Positions 1 to 5,247 are shown, counted from the first letter of the stretch. The stretch: DNA of 5,914 nt from Candidatus Bathycorpusculum sp. (GCA_009779045.1 WREZ01000086.1:1-5914); one strand, 5' to 3'. Notes: generated by a model not told the origin, from the sequence alone. Made by a program: numbers and translations.

Positions 1-1
1 A

Positions 2-352
2 ATATCTGCATTCTCAAGAACCATTTATCTACCTAAACCCCTATATCGCTACTGGTCATTGTTCCCTCATGACTATCTTGAGAAATGCAAAAAACACATA
101 GAAATGTTCAATCTAGAAAATCTACGTGAAGATATTGAAGCACTTAAAAACTATGTAGACAAAACAGAGATTTTTTGGAATAAAGCTGCTGAATTACGCC
201 GAAACGAATTGGGCTTCCATTATCCTACTGCTCTGGGCAAAGTTCATTTAGAGGAACATCCAGCAGTAGTAAAGGATCTATTGCTATCCGATTCGACATT
301 AACACATTATCAGGTCAGGGACAAAGTGTTAAACTCAATAAAAAATCTATAG
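2..352 (+). CDS. C-terminal part of an unrecognised protein (5' end outside window)
   Basis: The frame is open from base 2 to the TAG at 350-352, giving at least 116 residues with no stop. The window therefore starts inside the gene; the first TTG at 59 is probably not the true start. The visible part begins ISAFSRTIYLPKPLYRYW, aromatic and basic. It continues into a charged, probably helical stretch (EKCKKHIEMFNLENLREDIEAL) and ends with a mixed segment containing FHYPTALGKVHLEEHP. I see no catalytic motif, signal peptide or membrane helix and do not recognise the family. The stop codon lies inside the left arm of a terminator hairpin. The next gene is convergent and ends about 490 bases away. 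Confidence is high that this is coding and low on any function. Confidence 0.7.
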   Translation: MSAFSRTIYLPKPLYRYWSLFPHDYLEKCKKHIEMFNLENLREDIEALKNYVDKTEIFWNKAAELRRNELGFHYPTALGKVHLEEHPAVVKDLLLSDSTLTHYQVRDKVLNSIKNL

Positions 353-375
353 CTTAGCTATAGACTACTCTTTTT
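347..375 (+). terminator. Stem-loop and T-run terminator
   Basis: CTATAGC (347-353) pairs perfectly with GCTATAG (357-363) across a TTA loop, followed closely by TCTTTTT (369-375). The stop codon of the upstream gene is in the left arm. Further T-runs follow at about 392-397 and 411-416, which suits archaeal termination at oligo-T. Confidence 0.6.
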
Positions 376-846
376 CTATTGTTATTCACGGTTTTTTGAA
401 TACATTTTCTTTTTTCCTCTGAGATAGGCGCGTTGTATGTATTCAGCTCTCTGTGCAAACATGTTTTTAGTTTGCTCATTTTTTGACGGTGTTTAATTTT
501 TCGGGTAGATTTTATCCATTTAACAATGGTTGTGCACACATGTTTATGATACACGCTTTAATTTGAAGTCTATAAAATCGTGTAAACTGAATACATACGA
601 TGCGTTTTATTTTTGAGTCTTCTTATCGATTTGCAGACTGCACAACAACCCTGATTAAATTCACAAGACCACCACACACAACGCTATAGAAACAAACCTG
701 CGCTACATACAGTGCTTCACAAAATATTTTTAGCGTTTTTGCGCAGTCTGTTTGATGGTAAAAATAGTCAAGGAATTTTGTCAAATCGTAAGAAGGTGTT
801 TAATGGTTATAAAAACTGTTATTGCCTTTGTTCAACTGAACATGTT
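364..846. other. Gene-poor convergent intergenic region
   Basis: This is the space between two convergent transcripts. The first part is T-rich on the plus strand with several T-runs, as expected downstream of a plus-strand gene. A lysine- and arginine-rich open frame (554-354, minus) starts with GTG, lacks a ribosome binding site and runs into the terminator, so I do not call it. An 8-bp inverted repeat, CAGACTGC (634-641) and GCAGTCTG (743-750), is too distant and short to interpret. I see no RNA gene. Confidence 0.5.
829..842 (-). terminator. Possible terminator of the ATP-grasp/HAD operon
   Basis: TGTTCA and TGAACA form a 6-bp inverted repeat two bases apart, starting 5 bases past the HAD stop codon on the minus strand. 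A T5 run (minus strand, 815-811) follows 13 bases later. The gap between hairpin and T-run is long, so this is only a candidate. Confidence 0.3.
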
Positions 847-1341
847 TTATTTTACTTTGATGAATTTACAGCCCACTTGTTGTGCTGCCGTTTCATCGTT
901 GTCTATGTTGCCAATAAATAGTGTATCTGGTGGTGTGAAGCCGAGTTTGAGTATCGATAGTTTTAATTGTTCAGCGCGGTTAAAGGAGTCATCGCGTGTA
1001 AATACCGTGTCAAATTGTAGGTTGAATTTTTGACAGATTTTGTGGATGGTTTCTTTGCTCTGCATTGTTACTAACGCTTTGGGTTGTTTTATATGTTGCC
1101 TGTAAAGTTGCATGCCTTCTTCATGAATTGTGATTTTGTCGATTATGGCAGTCTCAAATTTTGTCCATGTGTCTAAGACTTGTTTTAGGATTTGTGGGTT
1201 TTTGATTTGTGTTACTGTTTTTAGCAGGGGTTTAATTTCAGTTATACCTGTTATTTCGCTGATTTTTTTGTACATAGCTGGATAATCGATTGGTAAATCC
1301 AGTAGTGTTCCGTCTAAATCAATAATGACGGCTTTAAACAT
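847..1341 (-). CDS. HAD-superfamily hydrolase (phosphatase-like)
   Basis: This 164-residue protein has the haloacid dehalogenase layout. Motif I is DLDGT at residues 8-12, with Asp8 the expected nucleophile and Asp10 the general acid/base. A helical stretch of about 70 residues forms a small cap. Motif II is Thr92 in LVTMQSK, and a basic residue of motif III is Arg122 or Lys127. Motif IV reads IGNIDNDETAA (143-153), where the usual GDxxxD has Asn145 in place of the first Asp; Asp149 is kept. Family members are usually magnesium-dependent phosphatases of about 200-220 residues, so this is a short member. ATG at 1341 lies one base after the TAA of the ATP-grasp gene, which suggests translational coupling and a shared pathway. 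The substrate cannot be read from sequence. Confidence 0.9.
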   Translation of the reverse strand: MFKAVIIDLDGTLLDLPIDYPAMYKKISEITGITEIKPLLKTVTQIKNPQILKQVLDTWTKFETAIIDKITIHEEGMQLYRQHIKQPKALVTMQSKETIHKICQKFNLQFDTVFTRDDSFNRAEQLKLSILKLGFTPPDTLFIGNIDNDETAAQQVGCKFIKVK

Positions 1342-1342
1342 T

Positions 1343-2419
1343 TTAGGTATACATTGCTCCTATCACTTTGTTATTTTTTACTATACGGCCCGGTGTATCC
1401 ATGTGACGTATCCAGTATACATCTGCTGGTAATGGGTTGTACTTTTCTAGTTTAGGTATATTTTCTTTGTATGCCAGTTTTGTGTATAAATAGGGTATGT
1501 TTATACGATAATCGTTGTAGAGAACTTTGCTAGCGTAGCTAAAGAAGAATGATGTGGTAAACATACGTCCTGGGTTGATTTCGGTTACGCATGGTATGCC
1601 TTTGGTGTTTTCTTTTAAGTCAACGCTTGCGATTCCGGTAAAGTTTGGGTCAATGGCTAATACTGCTTCGGTGCTGATTTTGTTAACTGCGTTATCGTGT
1701 ACTGTTTTTTGTACAGCGGGGGTGCCCATGATGCCTGAGGGTGCAAGGTATGCGTAAATATATTCTAAGCGTTCACGTGCCATTGATGTGATGAGTTCGC
1801 CATTATGCCATAAACTGTGAAATGCAATGTTCTTTCCAGGTAACATTTCTTGAGCAATAAATTCCCAGTTAACATTGCGAGCGCGCCAATAATTGATCCA
1901 TGAGACAGCCGTTGTACGGTTGCTTGCAGGCGTGCTTCCTCTACCACCCGCACCACGAGTAGCTCTTATCCATATAGGTGATCCCAACTCAGCAAATGCA
2001 TGATCAATATCGGATTCCTGTTTAATAACAATAGTTTTAGCTACAGGTATGCCCTTATTTTTCCAAGCATTAGCCGAAGCCAGTTTATCTTGACAGGCTT
2101 TCACAGCTTGTTTTGAAGGCAAAAATATTGGGGCCTCAAGTTTTTCTCGTTGCTCTGACACAACTTCAACCTCGACATCTGGTTGTGCATGTAAAAAATC
2201 AATTTTTTCTTTACAAATTATCTCATTTAATCGGTCAATGTAGCTTGGATCTTTAGCTTTTGGCACCAAATACTTAGTGTCAGTAGGCATTGTGTGCAAA
2301 TAATACTCACTAGCCTCTGTTCCTACAAGGCACATCTTTTCAGGAGCCTCTGTTAAAGATTTTACAAAGTTTATACCCGCTGGACCACCAGCGCCTGTAC
2401 AAAGTATACGTTTTGTCAA
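1343..2419 (-). CDS. ATP-grasp ligase (carboxylate-amine ligase-like)
   Basis: This 358-residue protein has a PylC or carbamoyl-phosphate-synthase-like ATP-grasp architecture. The N-terminal Rossmann-like pre-ATP-grasp domain opens with the glycine motif TGAGGPAG (8-15). A central ATP-binding part has a glycine-rich loop, RATRGAGGRGS (152-162), and QEMLPG (190-195). The catalytic metal-binding end is VDLKEN (266-271) with TEINPGR (279-285), giving Asp267, Glu280, Asn282 and Arg285. Such enzymes activate a carboxylate as acyl phosphate and join it to an amine or similar nucleophile; the substrate is unknown. The start is TTG at 2419, because an in-frame TGA directly precedes it and no nearby ATG fits. 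Codon choice changes around residue 200: proline is CCT in 7 of 12 codons before and 1 of 10 after. The gene is co-transcribed with the HAD gene. Confidence 0.88.
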   Translation of the reverse strand: MTKRILCTGAGGPAGINFVKSLTEAPEKMCLVGTEASEYYLHTMPTDTKYLVPKAKDPSYIDRLNEIICKEKIDFLHAQPDVEVEVVSEQREKLEAPIFLPSKQAVKACQDKLASANAWKNKGIPVAKTIVIKQESDIDHAFAELGSPIWIRATRGAGGRGSTPASNRTTAVSWINYWRARNVNWEFIAQEMLPGKNIAFHSLWHNGELITSMARERLEYIYAYLAPSGIMGTPAVQKTVHDNAVNKISTEAVLAIDPNFTGIASVDLKENTKGIPCVTEINPGRMFTTSFFFSYASKVLYNDYRINIPYLYTKLAYKENIPKLEKYNPLPADVYWIRHMDTPGRIVKNNKVIGAMYT

Positions 2420-2503
2420 TCAACCACACTTCCATTAAATTTACTATGCCTACAGCCTACACACTTATGTTTGGTGCAGATTCCGCTTGACCTATACAAA
2501 TAC

Positions 2504-2514
2504 AAATTTATATC
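2504..2514 (-). promoter_or_regulatory. Candidate TATA box for the ATP-grasp/HAD operon
   Basis: On the minus strand GATATAAATTT is a good archaeal TATA-like element about 90 bases before the TTG start. Transcription would begin near 2482, leaving a leader of about 60 bases. No better box is closer to the gene. Assigned by pattern and position only. Confidence 0.35.
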
Positions 2515-2533
2515 TGTATCCAAAGAATCATAC

Positions 2534-2562
2534 AGACAACCTTAAAAACAAAAATGTTGTCT
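2534..2562. promoter_or_regulatory. TATA-like box of the tRNA gene inside a 7-bp inverted repeat
   Basis: AGACAAC (2534-2540) and GTTGTCT (2556-2562) are perfect inverted copies around CTTAAAAACA (2541-2550), an A/T-rich TATA-like box 39-48 bases before the first tRNA base. Transcription would begin roughly 20 bases before the tRNA. The repeat could be an operator shared with the divergent ATP-grasp operon, or the end structure of the minus-strand small gene, whose stop codon is at 2564-2562. Confidence 0.35.
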
Positions 2563-2888
2563 TAACCAAACAACAACATGAAATCTGTGGGCCGGTCGTC
2601 TAGCCTGGTTAGGACGTTGGCTTTACGAGCCAAAGGTCGCCGGTTCAAGTCCGGCTCGGCCCACCACTGATTTACGTTTAAAGCTTGATTTGAACTCTGT
2701 TTAGCGTTACAGAAAGTTGTAACGGCGTTACAGTTTTCCGTAACGTTCAACCCAACACCCTGAAGCAACAACACGTGTTCACACATTTGAGCGCTTTTAA
2801 CTTTAATACGATGACGCAACACACGGCTATAATTAGCATCAAACTTTTTAGGAGTCTTCAAAAATTCCATTTCAGCTTTACTTAACAT
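2562..2888 (-). CDS. Small conserved-looking protein read through the antisense of tRNA-Val
   Basis: The call is 108 residues beginning MLSKAEMEFLK. I choose ATG at 2888-2886 over the upstream TTG (2945) and ATG (2939) because GGTGA (minus strand, 2898-2894) lies five bases before it. Residues 1 to about 50 are charged and helical (LSKAEMEFLKTPKKF, then YSRVLRHRIKVKS). From memory this resembles a recurring archaeal family of unknown function whose members often end next to or inside tRNA genes. A seven-residue repeat, VTENCNA then VTTFCNA, follows. The last 35 or so residues (WWAEPDLNRRPLA onward) are simply the complement of the tRNA, with WW from the CCA end, and are unlikely to be a real domain. 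Either the protein is real with a tRNA-derived tail, or the locus is a conserved DNA element that happens to stay open. Confidence 0.5.
   Translation of the reverse strand: MLSKAEMEFLKTPKKFDANYSRVLRHRIKVKSAQMCEHVLLLQGVGLNVTENCNAVTTFCNAKQSSNQALNVNQWWAEPDLNRRPLARKANVLTRLDDRPTDFMLLFG
2589..2666 (+). tRNA. tRNA-Val (anticodon UAC), CCA encoded
   Basis: The cloverleaf folds completely. The acceptor GGGCCGG (2589-2595) pairs with TCGGCCC (2656-2662), with one G-U pair. The D arm is GTCT/GGAC, the anticodon stem TTGGC/GCCAA and the T stem GCCGG/CCGGC. The anticodon loop TTTACGA gives UAC, which reads GUA valine codons; A35, C36 and discriminator A73 fit valine identity. The internal B box GGTTCAAGTCC matches the consensus. 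CCA (2664-2666) is encoded. There is no intron. Position 37 is G, where A is more usual for this tRNA. The antisense strand is open and forms the tail of the small gene 2562-2888. Confidence 0.95.
2705..2745. repeat. Two tandem 21-bp dyads, CGTTAC-N8-GTAACG
   Basis: CGTTAC (2705-2710) pairs with GTAACG (2719-2724), and 21 bases on CGTTAC (2726-2731) pairs with GTAACG (2740-2745). Both have 8-base spacers. They begin 39 bases after the tRNA CCA end. On the minus strand they encode the VTENCNA and VTTFCNA repeat of the small protein. They could be hairpins in RNA, binding sites for a dimeric protein, or recombinase-type core sites. Confidence 0.75.
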
Positions 2889-3450
2889 ACCTTTCACCAA
2901 AAAATAAGACGTACACACATACTTAATCTCTTCTATCATGTTCAAATTTTGGTAAAAGTGAACATTGCGTCTGCGTGAACATCTCGGTCACGTGTTTGTA
3001 CAGTCGTCTGATTGTGTAATTGCGCGGTCGGATGGTAAAACCCGCTTTTATTTATCGTTCGGTAAGCCCATTCGAATGTCCGAGCAAATTTTGACACCGT
3101 TAAGCAAGTTTTGAAAAAGTTATAGCTAAATCGGACACGTAAAAGGTGTTGTATGTTGTCTCACATGTGGTGTTGGGTACCCGTATACATTTTTTGAATG
3201 CGCATCGTCGGCAGAAGTTTTTATAGGCAACTATGTTATGTGCGACAGTTGAACGGTTAGTTAAAAATCCGTACTGAAATGTGAACTTTAATGCTCACAC
3301 ATAACAGGGTATGCACTTTGTCACATCTGCACCCTACCGTTGGTTATTATGTAAAATAGGGTATAACAAGGCTCTGTTTTACCTTAATTTTTAGCGATTG
3401 GCTGTAACGTACGAACTTTAATGCTCATAAATCCACACGAATTATAAACA
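2889..3450. other. Gene-poor region with short repeats
   Basis: I see no credible gene in this stretch of about 560 bases. It contains the inverted pair TGTCCGA (3077-3083) and TCGGACA (3131-3137) enclosing two copies of AGCAARTTTTGA (3083-3094, 3103-3114). It also contains a bulged hairpin (AGGGTATGCA at 3306-3315 with TGCACCCT at 3328-3335) and the 15-bp direct repeat GAACTTTAATGCTCA (3283-3297, 3413-3427). It may hold the 5' leader of the small gene or an unknown RNA. Confidence 0.45.
3283..3427. repeat. 15-bp direct repeat flanking 115 bases
   Basis: GAACTTTAATGCTCA occurs exactly at 3283-3297 and 3413-3427. No terminal inverted repeat is evident in the enclosed segment. The second copy lies 24 bases past the stop codon of the membrane protein gene on the minus strand. 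Function unknown. Confidence 0.65.
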
Positions 3451-3876
3451 TTAAGATAATGGTATAATTGTCACGTCACTTAGCCAAACATTGTAATTTC
3501 CATCTTTGTATTGGCTTGTGTAAGTGACTGTGATTTTTACGTTTTGATTTACATATCTGCTAAAACCGTAATCTCTTTCTAGTTCTTTCAATTCGCTATA
3601 ATCATAATTGTCAAGCGTAAACAATTGACCATATTTAAGCACGTTAGGATTGTTGTAGTTGTTAGGGTCTTGATATTGGACACGTGTTAATTTTCCGACG
3701 TATTCTTTTATTGTATAAGTTATTTGTGACTGCTCGTCCGTGTACGTTGATATAGTTGGTTGTTTAGGCTTTTGTTGTTCTAACAGGGTTTGATATGCTA
3801 TTTTGTTGATGATTATAACTACACATAGTAGTGTGATTGCGATGATGAGTATTGTTATCAATTTTTTGTTCTGCAT
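3451..3876 (-). CDS. Small membrane-anchored protein of unknown function
   Basis: This 141-residue protein has a short basic N-terminus (MQNKK) and one strong hydrophobic helix at residues 6-27 (LITILIIAITLLCVVIIIN). The remaining roughly 110 residues are hydrophilic and rich in Tyr, Asn and Thr with alternating patterns that suggest beta strands (ITYTIKEYVGKLTRVQY, VKITVTYTSQY, VWLSDVTIIP). The expected form is a signal-anchored protein with an extracytoplasmic domain, since there is no clear cleavage site and no lipobox. I recognise no family. The start is ATG at 3876, supported by GGAG (minus strand, 3889-3886) and a TATA-like box upstream. It stands alone, with no operon partner. Confidence 0.82.
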   Translation of the reverse strand: MQNKKLITILIIAITLLCVVIIINKIAYQTLLEQQKPKQPTISTYTDEQSQITYTIKEYVGKLTRVQYQDPNNYNNPNVLKYGQLFTLDNYDYSELKELERDYGFSRYVNQNVKITVTYTSQYKDGNYNVWLSDVTIIPLS

Positions 3877-3885
3877 TTAACGTCT

Positions 3886-3897
3886 CTCCGAACGGAG
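3886..3897. promoter_or_regulatory. Palindrome covering the ribosome binding site and predicted transcription start
   Basis: CTCCGAACGGAG is a 5-bp-arm palindrome 9-20 bases before the ATG of the membrane protein gene. Its GGAG half is the ribosome binding site, and the palindrome sits about where transcription from the TATA-like box at 3926-3916 should begin. It could bind a repressor, or fold in RNA so that CUCC masks GGAG. Confidence 0.5.
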
Positions 3898-3915
3898 TAA
3901 AAAGTGTTGTCGCGT

Positions 3916-3926
3916 CCATATTTAAG
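3916..3926 (-). promoter_or_regulatory. TATA-like box of the membrane protein gene
   Basis: On the minus strand CTTAAATATGG lies about 45 bases before the ATG, a normal archaeal position giving a start near 3895 and a leader of about 20 bases. A GC-rich inverted repeat, CGCGCA (3934-3939) and TGCGCG (3946-3951), lies just upstream of the box. Confidence 0.5.
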
Positions 3927-4235
3927 TTTACTCCGCGCAGGCTTTTGCGCGTCAAGTAATATTTCGCGGTTGTTAGGGTTGCGTTCGTGCGGTTGGATTT
4001 AATTGGCGTATTAGACAGTTAATGCGGTTGCGGCGTCGGCTTGGAACTGTTAAAGGCGGTTGAGAGTGTGTTCCCATTTTTGGTGCATGGGTTGGGTTTA
4101 GATTGTCGCACAGACATTGTGATTGGTATGAACATTGTGGCTAGTGAAACGGACAGGGGAACAGGCGAATGTGCATACGAGCGACGGGCGAACCTGTGAC
4201 ATGTGTTTATCACGCTGTAAAGGTGTAGCGCAAAT

Positions 4236-4335
4236 CGGGGGATATAGAGACAAGGTGTGAGTAGTATTAAGCTAGTTTTTAGTTTATATAAAAAATGTGT
4301 ATAATACTTTTAAGTCCCTGTCTCTATCCCTCCCG
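4236..4335. repeat. Long imperfect inverted repeat centred on a TATA box
   Basis: Arms 4236-4269 and 4302-4335 align without gaps with 25 of 34 positions complementary. Perfect blocks are ATAGAGACA (4244-4252) with TGTCTCTAT (4319-4327), and GTATTA (4264-4269) with TAATAC (4302-4307). The 32-base centre contains TTTATATAA (4283-4291) almost exactly at the dyad. Starts predicted 25 bases either way would fall near 4313 (+) and 4261 (-), so both transcripts would carry TGTCTCTAT near their 5' end. Confidence 0.6.
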
Positions 4336-4481
4336 TTTTATGATAGACCTTTACGTTACCTATCGCCGTTGTTTTGGTGTATGGTTTGTTAAGTAACTAA
4401 AACGTCCCATAGCGTGGTTCGTAGGGTTTGCGCTGTAAAGTTTACTGGGTAATCGCAATAATTATGTTACTTTTCGGTGTA

Positions 4482-4991
4482 TCAGTTTGTACTACCTGTG
4501 TAAGTGTCCACCTCAATCATCAGAGTTGTAAATGCATCTTTAAAATTAGATAAAGCGTCTGTTATCGCCTTTTTTCGCATTGGGTCGTCTTCTGTATCTA
4601 TTGGGACATCTATCACTTTGTCCCAAACATTTACGCTAATGATAGGCGATTTTTGTCGATTATGCTTCCTATAGTTTTCTAATAACTTTTTATTCTCAAA
4701 GACGTTAGTAATAATATAGTCAATATCTTCAAAACATTTATGAAATTGGTCAAATGTTGTTTTTAAAAATTCTAATTTACCTTTTTGCGTTAAAGAAATA
4801 ATTAACGATTTACCGTTTGTCCAGTCAACTCTGTCTTCGGTTATTAAACCTTCCTTAACCATTACAGTAAGGTTTTTACGTATAGAGTTCCTGTTACTAG
4901 CGCATTCTAGAGCTAGATTATTAAATGTCATGTTTTTCCGTAATAATTTCTCTAAAATCTGTTTTTTATTTGAAGAAATTTTTATATTCAA
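4482..4991 (-). CDS. Winged-helix DNA-binding transcriptional regulator
   Basis: The 169-residue protein has an N-terminal winged helix: helix 1 KKQILEKLLR (9-18), helix 2 TFNNLALECA (22-31), recognition helix NRNSIRKNLTVMVKEGLI (33-50) and a beta wing (51-70) ending LTQKGKLEFL. This matches the MarR/PadR/ArsR-type fold common in archaea. The rest is helical and charged without a known ligand domain, and probably mediates dimerisation or sensing. No ATG fits the N-terminus. TTG at 4991 is chosen because homology of the upstream repeats begins exactly there, and GGGGG (minus strand, 5004-5000) lies eight bases before it. Two tandem copies of its first 34 codons lie directly upstream. It is divergent from the cysteine-rich gene at 5364, the likeliest target besides itself. 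Confidence 0.85.
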   Translation of the reverse strand: MNIKISSNKKQILEKLLRKNMTFNNLALECASNRNSIRKNLTVMVKEGLITEDRVDWTNGKSLIISLTQKGKLEFLKTTFDQFHKCFEDIDYIITNVFENKKLLENYRKHNRQKSPIISVNVWDKVIDVPIDTEDDPMRKKAITDALSNFKDAFTTLMIEVDTYTGSTN

Positions 4992-5192
4992 TTTAGTCGC
5001 CCCCGCATATATTATGCAATGTATTAAATTGTGTGCGTTTGTTTGTAGTTAATGTATCTAAGAGTTGTTTTTTGCTCAAATAAATATTTACATTCAAATT
5101 AGTTACCACAATATATGTTGTATGATGCATTAAATTGTGTGCGTTTGTTTGTAGTTAATGTATCTAAGAGTTGTTTTTTGCTCAAACAAATT
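4981..5192. repeat. Tandem 106-bp repeat, two units
   Basis: Unit 4981-5086 is repeated as 5087-5192. A core of 58 bases is identical (5023-5080 and 5129-5186), while the 42 bases to its left match at 28 positions. A decayed further boundary appears after 5192, and the first codons of the regulator gene are a third, more diverged copy that differs by one codon in length. The repeat carries the start region of the regulator gene. Confidence 0.92.
4993..5097 (-). CDS. 34-codon ORF copying the regulator N-terminus (unit 1)
   Basis: It begins TTG at 5097 and reads MNVNIYLSKKQLLDTLTT, then NKRTQFNTLHNICGGD, stopping at TAA (4995-4993). It aligns with regulator residues 1-34 (MNIKISSNKKQILEKLL and on) with one residue inserted before the shared Phe. 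It contains the first helix and part of the second, but no recognition helix or wing, so it cannot bind DNA by itself. Its stop is one base before the regulator's TTG, so translation could be coupled. It may instead be a dead duplicate; no strong ribosome binding site is seen. Confidence 0.4.
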   Translation of the reverse strand: MNVNIYLSKKQLLDTLTTNKRTQFNTLHNICGGD

Positions 5193-5203
5193 TTCAATTT
5201 CAA
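5099..5203 (-). CDS. 34-codon ORF copying the regulator N-terminus (unit 2)
   Basis: It reads MKLKICLSKKQLLDTLTT, then NKRTQFNASYNIYCGN, from TTG at 5203 to TAA at 5101-5099. The middle is identical to unit 1. It is the best supported of the two: GGTGAG (minus strand, 5216-5211) lies seven bases before the TTG and a TATA-like box lies about 50 bases before it. Its stop is one base before the TTG of unit 1. It could be a leader peptide, a dimerisation-type fragment that modulates the regulator, or a decayed duplicate. Confidence 0.45.
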   Translation of the reverse strand: MKLKICLSKKQLLDTLTTNKRTQFNASYNIYCGN

Positions 5204-5216
5204 TTTAAGTCTCACC

Positions 5217-5232
5217 GATATCAAACGATATT
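5217..5232. promoter_or_regulatory. Candidate operator GATATC-N4-GATATT
   Basis: GATATC (5217-5222) and GATATT (5227-5232) form a repeated near-palindrome located where transcription from the TATA-like box at 5260-5248 would start on the minus strand. This is a natural place for autoregulation by the winged-helix protein. Pattern and position only. Confidence 0.35.
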
Positions 5233-5247
5233 ACTTACGTTTGTTTG

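Larger units (their letters stand above)
3877..4481. other. Gene-poor region containing a candidate divergent promoter
   Basis: Apart from the promoter elements of the membrane protein gene (3886-3951) and the long inverted repeat at 4236-4335, I see nothing assignable in these 600 bases. The plus strand is rich in G and T between 3960 and 4200. A minus-strand frame at 4213-4019 has a GTG start without a ribosome binding site and an unconvincing sequence, so it is not called. A noncoding RNA is possible. Confidence 0.45.

Noticed and set aside
354..554. Minus-strand 66-codon basic open frame
   Set aside because: GTG start without a ribosome binding site, it overlaps the terminator of the left gene, and its composition reflects T-rich noncoding sequence.
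752..1033. Plus-strand open frames over the HAD gene
   Set aside because: They are antisense shadows of a gene with clear HAD motifs.
1554..1956. Open frames inside the ATP-grasp gene in other frames
   Set aside because: Shadows of the recognised enzyme; no ribosome binding site or protein-like features.
2589..2666. tRNA 3' end as an attachment site of an integrated element covering 2667-5914
   Set aside because: I could not find a second copy of the tRNA 3' end in the window, nor an integrase. The idea needs flanking sequence.
4019..4213. Minus-strand 64-codon open frame
   Set aside because: GTG start with no ribosome binding site and an irregular residue pattern, though it lies downstream of a possible divergent promoter.
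4981..5192. CRISPR array
   Set aside because: Only two long units with a 58-bp core. The intervening sequence is itself a diverged repeat that encodes a protein fragment, not unique spacers.
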